DNA of 28,311 nucleotides from positions 1 to 28,311 of the forward strand of contig WPIO01000542.1 of NCBI GenBank assembly GCA_009760855.2. Direction: 5' to 3'. The position numbers and the translations under genes are program-made. Position 1 is the first letter of the stretch. Each line of letters starts with the position of its first letter. The notes below the pieces were generated by a model, which searched no databases, was not told where the DNA came from, and saw only the letters and a list, made by a program, of their open reading frames with translations. Below are positions 1 through 9,385 of this stretch, one piece after another. The DNA comes from Cristatella mucedo. Lineage: Eukaryota > Bryozoa > Phylactolaemata > Cristatellidae.

Positions 1-204
1 TGCAGTCATTGGATGACTTAGCAGATGAGCCCAGTAGTTCGGAAACTAAAATTTGAATTTCCCCCAGCTTTCCCAGCCGGTCAAGATTTCAAGATCTCTT
101 AAATAGTTTAAGGTTTTCCTAGGGTTAAGCTTGAACGAACCTAGTAATATGAAATGGCTTACTTATAATTACTCCATTTATATCTGTCTCAAATTTAGCT
201 GCAG

Positions 205-425
205 ATTTGTCCCGAACTATTATTACCTGGCTGGGCATGCCGTTAGCCCAGCAAGCAATGAGTAACAGAGGTCGGGACAGGATGTCGCCAATGCTCGAGC
301 CAATGTCGATGCAACATTTATGTCAGAGTAAGAGCCAACGTTAGCAGCATTATGTAGCTTAAAGTAGGATGACCTATGAATTTTATGTGGTTGTCTATTG
401 ATGGTTACTTTTAAACAGGACACAA
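205..425 (-). mobile_element. LINE-A RT C-terminal fragment (degenerate)
   Basis: On the minus strand an open stretch reads YFKLHNAAN and, further on, CYSLLAGLTACPAR. This matches in order the segment of better LINE-A copies that reads YFELKKNAK and then (C)NSLLAGLPAC before the LQLVQNSSARLV block. Similarity fades below about 205 and above about 425. It is a short broken piece with no start, no catalytic motif and no 3' end. The call rests on collinearity with the copies at 17200-17420 and 22140-22320, so it is moderate only. Confidence 0.5.
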
Positions 426-1285
426 TTGATCGTGCCCAGACAGTATCATAAGAGTTCAGACATCAAACTGCAAAACGTTCAGTCACTGGCATTTTAAATA
501 CTACATTTATCTAAAGCGGTGGCTATGATATCTGGAATTACGCTGTTTGAGGCCTTCATTACTCACTCGCACACCTGATGAAATGATGGCTTCTTGGTCT
601 TTCCAGCTGGTGTCATTGTCTCCTGTGTGGCCTACTATTCAATGTGTCCTATTTTCTTGCAAGGCCTGTTTGAATGATTAATTAGTGCTTACATACGTAG
701 GATTTATCTGAATAGAAAGAACAACCAGGATAACTTATAACTCTCTATCCAGGTCAGCTCCCACTTTCTTTGCTTCGTCCTTCAAATATCCTTCGAACTA
801 ATCGGTCAAGAGCAAGGCTATCTCATTCAAACAATTCCCCTTCGGCAGCCAAACACCTCCAAAATCATATTTTGATTCGCTGGGTGTCCACCTATGCTTT
901 GGCCTGAATGTAAGGACCAATCCTTTAGAATCAGTTATTATGGCAGATTTTTTTGCCGCGAAATAACTATTGGAAATGTAACCGCCCACATAAAATACGA
1001 TGATTATATACACACACTCACAAACATGTGACGCCGAAGGCTCGGCAGGGTAGGCTTGACCTGCCGCTTACCTAGCGGCGTAGCCTATCGCCTAATGCCG
1101 TTCGGTGTGCGCCTACATGCAATAAGCTGGCCGCCACGAAACGAGCGTTTCTGGCTCTGACCTGCTTACCGTTACTAAAGGGGGTCGCGAGTCCGCGGCG
1201 TGAATTGGAAGCGAGACACACAGATTGGGGATTTTACTGAACTTTATTCGCAAGCGCACAAAGTCGCTTCGCGTCTTGTTCAGCT
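426..1285. other. No recognisable gene
   Basis: Only short open frames occur here, such as a 71-residue minus-strand frame at 798-1013 that resembles nothing I know. Around 1030-1090 the sequence becomes GC-richer and has short inverted repeats: GCCGAaggcTCGGC, and GCCGC paired with GCGGC across an 8-base loop. I see no promoter, tRNA or repeat relationship to the rest of the window. Confidence 0.4.
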
Positions 1286-1289
1286 TTAT

Positions 1290-1645
1290 CTCCACACTCC
1301 TCGCACGTTCTCAACTGCACCGACACTCTTGCGGAGGGAATACTCCTCCACACTAAGCGCGACCCGGACCCTAAACCCTAACCGGTGAACTAGGAATCCG
1401 TTCCCACCTGTGCCGAGGGAATACCCCAAACACGCCAACGTAAACACTCTTGCGGAGGGAATACTTCTCCACACTGAAGCGCGAACCGGAGTCTAAACCC
1501 TACCCGGAGAACTAGAACTCGGTTTCCACCAGTGCGACAGGAATACTCCACACACGCCAACTCAAACACTCCGGCGGAGGAAATACTTCTCCACACTGAA
1601 GCTCAAACCGGAGCCTAAACCCTAACTGGGGAACTAGGGCTCCAC
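1290..1645. repeat. About 121-bp tandem satellite with telomere-like motifs
   Basis: The block CACTCTTGCGGAGGGAATAC starts near 1324, recurs near 1445 and recurs in altered form near 1567, giving a period of about 121-122 bp. Each unit continues with TCCACACT(G)AAGC and then (T)CTAAACCCTA, followed by GAACTAG. A second GGAATAC lies mid-unit (about 1418 and 1529), so the unit may itself derive from a dimer. About two and a half units are visible. The CCTAAACCCTAA core resembles plant/algal-type or vertebrate-type telomere repeats but is embedded in unique unit sequence. It is too short to call subtelomeric. Confidence 0.75.
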
Positions 1646-2345
1646 ACGCTAACTACGCCTAGCTCGCACCGGCAAATCCCTATGCCGAGACCACGTGCTA
1701 GCACGCACACACACGACACAAAAGAAACACAAAACACGAAAGAACACACAAAATGCCAGCTCGGGCGCGATACGACCGTATTCGATGGAGTTCCACCGAA
1801 TCCCCCTAGTGCTGTCTCGTCCTGTTCCGTCAATCGCCGGCGAACAGCCCGCCCTCCGCTCCCTCGCTTTCAGAGAAACGAGTGCGACGGCGTCGAAGCC
1901 GGACCAAAGACAAAAGACCGTAAGACCAAGAGCGAGCGTCGCTCGACTAATAAATACCTAGCTGAAACAATGGGGCAAGCGCCTAGTGGTATCGGGCCCG
2001 ACACCCCGGCCCATTACGGCAAGGAATATAGGCCACTGGAAAGGCACCTCTGTCCAGCTTGAATGGGGTATGGATTCTAGACGATTCTTTCTTCGACCGA
2101 GTGAAGGCGGAGGTTGACAGGCCAGCCAACATCAATCAGCAGCTTCCGCGGGTATCGGACCAATTCTAAAGGCCGAATCGCCACCCCGGTCTCAGCTTCC
2201 TGGCTTGCTCTCTAACCGAGCTGATGCTCCTCTTTGGCTCACTGCTCCAGGACAAAGGAGTTCTAGCACGCCTCCGACCAGCGCTTGTTCACCCTAAAAT
2301 TCAGGCAAGGCCAGCAAAGTGCTACAAACCTATGCCGACACACAT
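1646..2345. other. GC-richer unassigned stretch
   Basis: Two overlapping plus-strand frames, 126 and 88 residues long, and a minus-strand frame all run through 1615-2062. This pattern is typical of GC-rich, stop-poor DNA rather than of a gene. The longest product is rich in Arg, Pro, Thr and Ser with no recognisable domain. The base composition contrasts with the AT-rich flanks. I cannot assign it. Confidence 0.35.
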
Positions 2346-2579
<234 letters not shown>

Positions 2580-2840
2580 TATTTATTTATTTTTATTTAT
2601 TTATTATTTTTTTTATATTATTATATTTATTATTATTATTTATATATTAATATATTTTATTATGCATTTATGCATTTATTATTTATTTATTTATATACGT
2701 ATTTTCTTATTGATTTATTTATCTATTTATGTATTTATTTATTTATTTATTCATATATTTATCTGTTTATTTATTTTTTATATATTTATTTATTTATTTA
2801 TTTATTTATAAGTAGAGAGAAAGAAGGGAGAGAGAGCAAT
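2580..2840. repeat. (TTTA)n low-complexity tract ending in a GA-rich run
   Basis: TTTA/TTAT units run from about 2580 to 2812, followed by a purine-rich AGAGAGAAAGAAGGGAGAGAGAG-like end at 2813-2837. The 69-residue Tyr/Ile/Leu/Phe frame across this tract is a translation of the repeat, not a gene. Confidence 0.95.
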
Positions 2841-3109
2841 TTTTTGATTTGGCAAAGCTGTACAAAGCTAATACTGTAGTTTTGGAGATTTACTTTGTGA
2901 TATCTAGGATTTGTACACGATTTCCCTGCCTATGGTTGGTTCTAGCAAAATTGGTAGCTTAGTGGTGGATTTCAAAGTGTCACCAAGGTTTGATACAAGC
3001 ACAGCTGGCCACCTGTCCGAGGCTAGGTAGAACCCCCCCATTACCATAACTATTGCATTTAACATGACATTGATAAGCATGCTCATGTATATTCAGCAGT
3101 TTGTAGCAT

Positions 3110-3136
3110 ACTTTCGAAGGAAGAAATTTCGAAAGT
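3110..3136. other. Perfect 9-bp inverted repeat
   Basis: ACTTTCGAA at 3110-3118 and TTCGAAAGT at 3128-3136 are exact reverse complements across a 9-base spacer. It lies at the edge of the R1 homology. No function can be assigned, and it may be chance or a relic of a DNA element end. Confidence 0.5.
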
Positions 3137-3139
3137 ACT

Positions 3140-3484
3140 CCGTCACAACTTTAGTGTCAATGCTTTACACAAACAGCTCTCCCTCGTGTCCTTGATGTCA
3201 GTCAATGCTACTTTAATGACATGAAGACACTTCCCTTGGTTAACTAAATGTATTAGCTGCTTAGGCACTATAGATCACGATTTCGTACTCTGGCAATTGA
3301 GAACATCTCGCCGTCTATCTGAAACGGCATGGCATTAGCATTGTTCAAATTATAATCGTCCTCTTGAGTTCACTTCCTTAGGTGTGGGGTCGGACTTTAT
3401 CCATAAGAGTCGAACAAAGTCCTACATCAAGGTTCAACCCCACTCCATTGCTATTTTCATTCTCAATCAACCGCTGGTAAAACA
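3140..3484. other. No recognisable feature
   Basis: Sequence between two blocks of R1 homology that has no counterpart in copy b. No open frame of note and no repeat relationship was seen within the window. Confidence 0.35.
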
Positions 3485-3660
3485 TATAATAATAATAACA
3501 ATGCACTTGATGAGGCCCCCTTGAAAAATTCAATCTCTTTCTAGGTGATTTACTTATGCTTCTAAAGAACCAGGATCGAACGGTGAATGGTATCATGCAT
3601 GAGAAACAATACGAATAACGAGGTTTGGGGTGACATCTACTGAGTCAGCTTGCAAGTGGA
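3485..3660 (-). mobile_element. LINE-A 3' end, antisense
   Basis: Starts with the complement of the ATT tail (ATAATAATAATAAC), then AATGCACTTGATGAGG, the degenerate stem-loop (CAATCTCTTTCTAGG), CGAACGGTGAATGG and GGTTTGGGGTGACAT. These are in the same order as in the cleaner copies at 11107-11530 and 20182-20463. The stem is damaged. It was probably inserted into R1 copy a, because copy b lacks it. Confidence 0.8.
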
Positions 3661-4375
3661 GCATCCCTGGGTCGTGGGATGGAATTTGATGTGGGTGATT
3701 CTGCATCGTACCCTCAAGCTGTGGTGATTGCCGTAAAGGCTCTTTAGTCGCCATAAAAATAGGCTATTGAATTAGCTAGTACTTCTTATTAGTATTTAAC
3801 GTCATGTACCCAATAGCTGTAAAAATGTAAGCGAATCTCACTATATAGGACACATGATTTAAATTCATATGGAAGTTCCGATGGTGGCGACATGCAAGTC
3901 ACATTCAACCTACGATGCCTGCTCTCCCCATCATCTATAATCACATGGAAATCGCCAAATTTTAAGTCCTTTGACTGGGATGCTGTCGGTGCCAGAATAT
4001 CTGATTTGGCTATGCTGGTTAATCCCCTTCCGATTTGTCCTCAATCAATTGTGAATTGCTAAGAGGGTAATATATTAGCCTGACAAATATAAAAAATGTC
4101 ATGTAGAACTACCTAGGAAACACAAGTTTCAGACAACCATTAATGCGATACTGAACATCACTGTACCTGCGAATCATTAGATCCCTGTTCTACTGGACAG
4201 CCGGCCTAGCATTTACTAAAGAGTTGGCTTTGCAAAAAAAAAACTTTCATTATATGTATGATAAATCGTTAGATTATTCATGTCTGGAGAAAATGTATAG
4301 TAATAGGATGATGGCTGATTCTAAGTCATGAACGTGTACTCACTCTACCCAAACCTTCACCGACCAACTGTTTGT

Positions 4376-4378
<3 letters not shown>

Positions 4379-4426
<48 letters not shown>
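4379..4426. repeat. (CT)n microsatellite
   Basis: An uninterrupted CT run of about 47 bases. It lies in the part of R1 copy a that has no counterpart in copy b, so it may have come in with an insertion or expanded after the copies separated. Confidence 0.97.
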
Positions 4427-4427
<1 letters not shown>

Positions 4428-5180
4428 AGTGCAGTACCAGCACGTACAGAGGCTGGTGCTACATTTGGGGTAGTATAAAATTATCTCTGGTAGCATTGAC
4501 ATTCAACCACAGTAAATTCTTAGTGTAAGGTCTTTTTAGAGGAAGCGGCTTACAGGAATAGTGGAGTATTCCTTAACTGCTAATGATTCGCTTATTTTAA
4601 TGACTGGAGTGAGTCAATCCAGTCGGGTCCACTGCTACGCTTCCATATCTATAGCAAATTGCAGGTATTGGTAATTTCATGTCCCCAAACCAAATTATTG
4701 CCATGGTTTACTCAAAATACTAGGCCAATTAGTAAATAAACTTATTATGTATACATAATAGCTCAAAAAATTCTTGACATTTACTCAGTAAACAGGGGGC
4801 ACAAGTAACTGGAAGCCTTGAAAAAAGCTAGATTGATCCGTGGTGCCAGCTACAACAAGTATTTGCCAATTTTAGGTTGTGTTATATAACTTTAAACCAT
4901 GTGTACTTAGCACAACCGACGATCAATATAAGGGAGATAACGTGACACGTATCTCAGACAAATTCAGAGATTGGTTGGGGGGGTTAGCAAATTGCTTTTC
5001 GGCATCTAAACTTAGAGGTATGAGCTTATCTAGCAATTACGATATTGAATCAGCAGTGCTGTCTACCTTTCCTTTAAACACCATCCTAAAATTAAATCGA
5101 CTATCAGTAAGAATGGGCATAGGCTTAAGTACGTCTAGGCGGTTCGCATGAGTTTTTTCACACCGAAGTAAAGAGGACTA

Positions 5181-5615
5181 GGCTTCAGGGGAATCTGAGA
5201 GACATTGTAATTGGCAATTCTTTATTTTTGAGGTGTTACCACACTTCCTTTTGAAACAAACTATATGATTCAAATAACTGTGAGTAATTCATTTGAGAAA
5301 GATTTGCAAGCATTAGCTTCTTAAAAATTCACAAACTCGGAGTGCACTAATCTATTTCCAAAATGTCGGCTCTGGCATTAGGGGCTGAAAGTTATGGCAA
5401 GCAGCCGCCCTCAGTAAAGACTTCTAAGAATGCAATGCTATACATTGACAAGGAACTCAAATATATTCCACTATTAGCAGATCCTTTAAACCGGCAGAAC
5501 TTGCACTCGGCAAGTAATTTCTTAAAAGTCTTTGTATAAAAGTATTTCGGTTACTAATGAGGTACGGAGATTTCCTCCCTGGCACGTCCCCATTAAGTAG
5601 GACATTTCCCGAACC
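5181..5615. other. No recognisable feature
   Basis: AT-rich sequence following R1 copy a. Similarity to the sequence after copy b is too weak to claim. No gene or repeat is supported. Confidence 0.35.
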
Positions 5616-5619
5616 CGCG

Positions 5620-5945
5620 TCTATGGTTTAGTGTTTAGGTTTTATGGCTTAGTGTTTGGGGTTTTAGGGTTTCAAGCCGAAGGCTTAGAGTTTATTAGAT
5701 TTAGGGTTTAAGACTTGGACTTTAAAGGATTTAGGGTTTGGGTTTTAGTGTTTATGGTTTAAGGTTAAGGGTTGTTGTGCTTCGGGGTTAGATTTGATGG
5801 TTTATGGTTTTTAGGATTCGTGGATTAGCGTTAGGGTTTTGGGTTTTAGGGGTGTAAGGTTTAGCTTTTATGGTTTGGACGATTTCAAGGTTTAATTTTA
5901 AGGCTTAGGGTTTCCTGGGATTGAGTTTACGTTTCAAGGTTTAGG
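5620..5945 (+). repeat. Degenerate TTTAGGG-like tract
   Basis: About 320 bases made largely of variants of GGTTTAGGG, GTTTAGTG, GGTTTTAGGG, GGTTTATGG and AGGGTTT, all with the G-rich strand on plus. No two adjacent units stay perfect for long, so it is either an ancient interstitial telomere-like array or a simple repeat that resembles one. The sequence on both sides is ordinary, so there is no sign of a chromosome end here. Confidence 0.75.
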
Positions 5946-6009
5946 GCGGGCTTACTCTCATCCGCCTAAATTCCCTTGCTCATATTCGTCACTTTAATTT
6001 GTGCAATAT

Positions 6010-6128
6010 AATGTAATAATATGAATGTTAATAAAAAATAATGCACTTGATAAAGCGAACTTTGAGAACTCAATTGGTTTCGAGGCACTTTACATTTGCT
6101 ACGCAGGAAAACATGATTGAATTGGGGC
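6010..6128 (-). mobile_element. LINE-A 3' terminus, antisense
   Basis: AATAATGCACTTGATAAAGCG near 6046, then AGAACTCAAT, GAGGCACTTTACATTTGCT and GATTGAATTGGGG follow the order of the antisense LINE-A 3' end. The left arm of the stem (GCGCC) is changed to GCGAA, so the hairpin is broken. Only about 120 bases are present. Confidence 0.8.
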
Positions 6129-6639
6129 GTAACTTGATCTCATGAGCGGGCGTTATACTTAGTAGACCTTTTAGGCTTAGCCACGAAGTGCAAGATTGCA
6201 TGGTACGCTGCTGTTTGACCGGCGAGCGTAAGAAATTGTTTGCCTAGGGACATCGCACGCTTCTCGCTAAGGGCTGCTCTTTCTTTCACGCCGGCTGCAG
6301 CGTTAGCTGTGCAGGCGGATTTATTCGTGCATGTTTGTTATGACCTTGCCCAGCTATAATTGCTTGGCAGTTGTAGTTCAAATACATTTCTAGGTGTTAC
6401 TTTTGCTTTTAAGATTGTTAAATTGTGTATTAGCAAAAGAAAGGCACTTCGGAGCCAGCCAGCTTAGACGCCAATTGTTTGGCGGCAACTGGACGCCGTT
6501 TAATTGCTCATTTAGAATTCCTAGCACTCCTATAAGTTTTATTTATTGCCGTTCAGTTGTAATCATTGCTGCATTTACTCACTTTATTAACTTTCTCGGT
6601 TACTACCTCTAGGGAATTAACCCGCCCTTATCTTATAAC
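6129..6639. other. No recognisable feature
   Basis: Mixed-composition sequence with a 72-residue plus-strand frame (6394-6612) that I cannot relate to any family. No start context, domain or repeat match supports a gene. Confidence 0.35.
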
Positions 6640-7545
6640 CTAGGAGCTATGTCGCAGAGTTTAAACACTGAACACCTCAGGTATGTAAGTATATCTCCTG
6701 CTGAATCAGCTCAAAATCTAGATGTCATGTTCTAAAGTGACTGCTCGTTAGACGACCACATCAGCTTCACAATCAAGTCTGCCCACTTTTAGCTGCATGA
6801 AATTGCTAAACTTCGGGCTTATTTAGATAAGAACGCCGCATCTGAGTTAGTCTATGCATTTTGGACATCCAGTTTCGACTTCTGTAACTCACTGCTTGTT
6901 GACCTCCTGGCATGTGCAATAATGTGATTACTGCAGGTGCACTCAACAGCTAGGCTTGTCCGTCGTGAGCAAATCAGTTGCCAGGTCAGACCACTTCTCG
7001 ATGACCTTCACTGGCTCCCAGGCAAGCAACAGATCGACTTCAAGATATTGTCGCTCACTTTTAGGTCACTTCATTCTTTGGCTGCAGCCTATCTTCAAGA
7101 TCTACTTCCCCACCATGCCAAGCATCGTACCACCAGGTTTTCGGAATCCAACATGTTACCAATACCTCGTATGGACCTCTAATCCTCTAGAGACCGTGCA
7201 TTTAGTTCGTATGCCACAAAGCCTGGAACTCAATTCCTATTTGTGGCGCAGCATCCCCTGACTTGATCACATTTAAACATAACTTAAACCATACCTATTT
7301 AGGACAGATTTTATTGGTACCCTGTGATTCGTCAATAATGGGCCTATTCGCACTGACACTGTGCATTCTGACCCTGTACATGTTAACCCTAACCATGCCA
7401 TTTACGTTGATTATCAAGCATGATACTAGTCACCACTCAATCGTGTTTCCCTTTGCAGTAAATTTTTAAAGCGCCTAGAAAGACATTGCATTATCTGAGT
7501 GTGCTTTATCAAGTGCATCATAATTAATATTATTATGTAGGAGTG
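6640..7545 (+). mobile_element. LINE-A copy, 5'-truncated (RT C-terminus and 3' end)
   Basis: Opens inside the RT with sequence matching ISPAES..NLD and the LDDH block, then reads FDFCNSLL, STARLVRR, LLDDLHWLPGKQQIDFK, LSLTFRSLHSL and AYLQDLLPHHAKHRTTRFSES. It continues into HTYLGQ-like sequence, CCTGTGATTCGTC and the 3' end AAGCGCCTAGAAAGACATTGC..TATCTGAGTGTGCTTTATCAAGTGCAT with an AT-rich tail. These are the standard C-terminal blocks of CR1/L2-type elements. Stops and frameshifts split it into frames at 6937-7182 and 6956-7261, so it is dead. The 5' truncation is typical of target-primed reverse transcription. Confidence 0.88.
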
Positions 7546-7904
7546 GGGTATTGTAAAGAACAAATTGATTCAGCTTTCAAACTCTGCTTGGCTTCCTCGC
7601 TGTAGCTTGTTACTCCTTTTGCTATAACGTAAGCTTAACTGAGGAGCTATTTGGTTATTGTATGAACCTTAGTCACCTCTTGAGCTCGTGATCGTAGCTG
7701 TGTCATTTGATGTTCCCATGAAAAGGCCTTATTCATAAACGACGTGACTAATATGCATCACAATCTCTTGCAAGTGTAGCATGACGGGACACTTAACCTG
7801 TTAAGATTGCCTCTTTGGTCTTGCAATAAATTCCGAGTAAACGTCTCTGGCTATTAGCCCATAGGTAAATTCATACGGGTCCACGAAGACACGTCCACGG
7901 CGTA
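7546..7904. other. No recognisable feature
   Basis: Sequence between the LINE-A tail and R1 copy b. No gene, hairpin or repeat match is supported. Confidence 0.35.
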
Positions 7905-9115
7905 AATTCACACGCATCCACGAGTATAGCTTAGGCTGGAGTCCATCTTTGAAAGGCCCATTACTTTTGTTATTGCATTACTGCTAATTACCTGCAATCA
8001 TGTCGATGTATGGAAGAGGCTTTACAAAAGACTCCGTGAATCTTTCATATTTATATGTAAAGCTGAGACCAGCCATGGGATAAGGTGAATTATGTAGTGA
8101 TTGCAGACTAGTTAAGGCTGTTGGTTTTTAAGATCTCGGTCCGGAGGCCATGGGTTCGAATTCTGAGATGGGCGATCTTCGTTTCATCTTTAATGCAAGC
8201 TGTGGTGATAGCCGGAAATGATCTTCTGTTGCTATTCGAAAGAGGCCGTTAAACAGCTAGTATTTGTTGTCAATATTCTCACTCAGCATCTACAGTCACC
8301 AGCGAATCTTGAAACCTCAAGACCAGCCGTCAATGGTGACCGTGGGATAACGATGCTTTGCTTGTTCCACCTCCCTTCCGACTTATCCTCAATTTTATAT
8401 TGCTATTGAGGGTAGAACAATCTAAAGGAAAATAATTTATAACTACTTGTCAAATACGAATTGCAGACAAGCATCTCAGCTAGATTTGAGAGCACTAAAG
8501 GACTTCAGTATATCCCTCTTCTACTGGACAGCCGGCATACCGTTTATTATGGAACCGGCTTTGAATCGATCCAGGGGCTTCACTTTTAGCAGCTAGGCCG
8601 TAATTTCTATTGAAAATTACCGCTACTAGTGTTGTAATGTCCTGCAACCAATTTATTTCAACTTTTTACTGAGAATACTCTGGCGAAATACTCAAAAAAT
8701 GTAATGTATCAGTTATAGGATAGCAAATTCGTGACAGTTATGCTGTAAAAATTGGGAAAAAGTAACGGGAAACTTTGAAAAAGATGGATGGATCTATCGT
8801 GTCAGCTACAGCAAGTACTTTGCAAAACATAGTTTTTTTTAATAACTGGAAACAATGTATAATAAGCCCAAGCGAAGTCATTCTAATGGAGTCCACCTGA
8901 CCCAGACCACATGGAATGCAAAGATTTTTTGTGGGTTAGGATATTGCTTTTCAGCACCTAAATGTAGAGGTGTCAAAGTTATCTGGCAATTCAGTTATGA
9001 ATCAATAGTCCTGCCGACTTTAGATTAAACACCATCCTAAAAAACATACAATGAGCATATGATCAAATATGTCAAGACCGTTTGCTTGACTTCATTCACA
9101 CCAACTTAAAACAGT
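7905..9115 (+). repeat. Unidentified dispersed repeat R1, copy b
   Basis: The shorter, direct-orientation partner of 2990-5180; the shared blocks are listed there. This copy has the clearer internal landmark, a tRNA-like segment at 8100-8172, and lacks the LINE-A and (CT)n insertions of copy a. It has no long open frame, and the divergence is high with many indels. It could be a non-autonomous transposon or an old segmental duplication. Confidence 0.7.
8100..8172 (+). repeat. tRNA-like (Leu/Ser-like) segment inside R1
   Basis: GACTAGTTAAGGC resembles a pol III A box. GGTTCGAATTC at 8153-8163 is close to the B-box consensus GGTTCGANNCC. Between them lie TTTTTAAGATC and CGGTCCGGAGGCCATG, which look like the anticodon region and long variable arm of a tRNA-Leu. 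The acceptor stem does not pair convincingly, so this is a tRNA-derived SINE head or tRNA pseudogene, not a working tRNA. The equivalent in copy a (about 3663-3700) has lost the B box. Confidence 0.45.
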
Positions 9116-9269
9116 CATGTCTTTGGGCATTTTTGAGGAACTTACTGACTTTAGCTTCATGCTGTGCTAAGTTGGGTTGTTAGAGTTCCCTGATCACTTA
9201 ACAGCTACTTGTGCGTTGCAATTATCTGTTGTCTAGTTAGTGGGAGCAATTAGCAGTTCCTAATTGTTT

Positions 9270-9335
9270 ACGAGCTGGTTTGGTCGAGCGATTAAGGTGC
9301 TAGCTCTGACCAAGGTCTGGCTGTTTTTCGTGGGA
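9270..9335 (+). mobile_element. tRNA-derived SINE head
   Basis: CGAGCTGGTTTGGTCGAGCG at 9271-9290, continuing ATTAAGGTGCTAGCTCTGACC, is the same head as the antisense SINE at 20464-20612. TGGTCGAGCG fits a pol III A box. The B-box half is lost: after CTGGCTGTTTTTCGTGG the sequence runs straight into LINE-A antisense 3'-region sequence (GGGAGCATGCACAG). It is a truncated or chimeric SINE. Confidence 0.6.
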
Positions 9336-9385
9336 GCATGCACAGCACCAGCAGTCATTAGCACATAAAGTTAGAATCAAGCTGC
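9336..9385 (-). mobile_element. Short LINE-A 3'-region fragment, antisense
   Basis: GGAGCATGCACAGCACCAGCA, GTCATTAGCACAT and AGAATC match the antisense LINE-A stretch containing GCATGCACAGTGTCAGCATGCATAAGCACATGAAGGACGAATC. The fragment stops at the GAATC equivalent and abuts sense RT sequence. Confidence 0.55.

Larger units (their letters stand above)
2990..5180 (+). repeat. Unidentified dispersed repeat R1, copy a
   Basis: Collinear with 7905-9115 (copy b). Matching islands include CCCATTAC..TATTGCATT near 3038 versus 7957, ACTCCGT at 3137 versus 8028, CAAGCTGTGGTGAT at 3714 versus 8198, a CCTTCCGA..T.TCCTCAAT block near 4030 versus 8373, TCTACTGGACAGCCGGC at 4189 versus 8519, AACACCATCCTAAAA at 5077 versus 9026, and TTCACACC at 5157 versus 9097. 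Copy a is longer because it holds an antisense LINE-A 3' end (about 3485-3660) and about 400 extra bases including a (CT)n run. A 90-residue frame in copy a (4879-5151) is broken in copy b, so coding is not supported. I do not recognise the family. Confidence 0.7.

Noticed and set aside
1682-2062. 126-residue Arg/Pro/Thr-rich frame as a host gene
   Set aside because: An overlapping plus-strand frame and opposite-strand frames are equally open, no domain is visible, and the stretch is simply GC-rich and stop-poor.
4879-5151. 90-residue frame in R1 copy a as a gene
   Set aside because: The homologous stretch in R1 copy b carries stops and indels with no sign of frame conservation.
8100-8172. 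Functional tRNA-Leu gene
   Set aside because: A-box-like and B-box-like elements are present but the acceptor stem does not pair and the D-arm is irregular. It sits inside a dispersed repeat.
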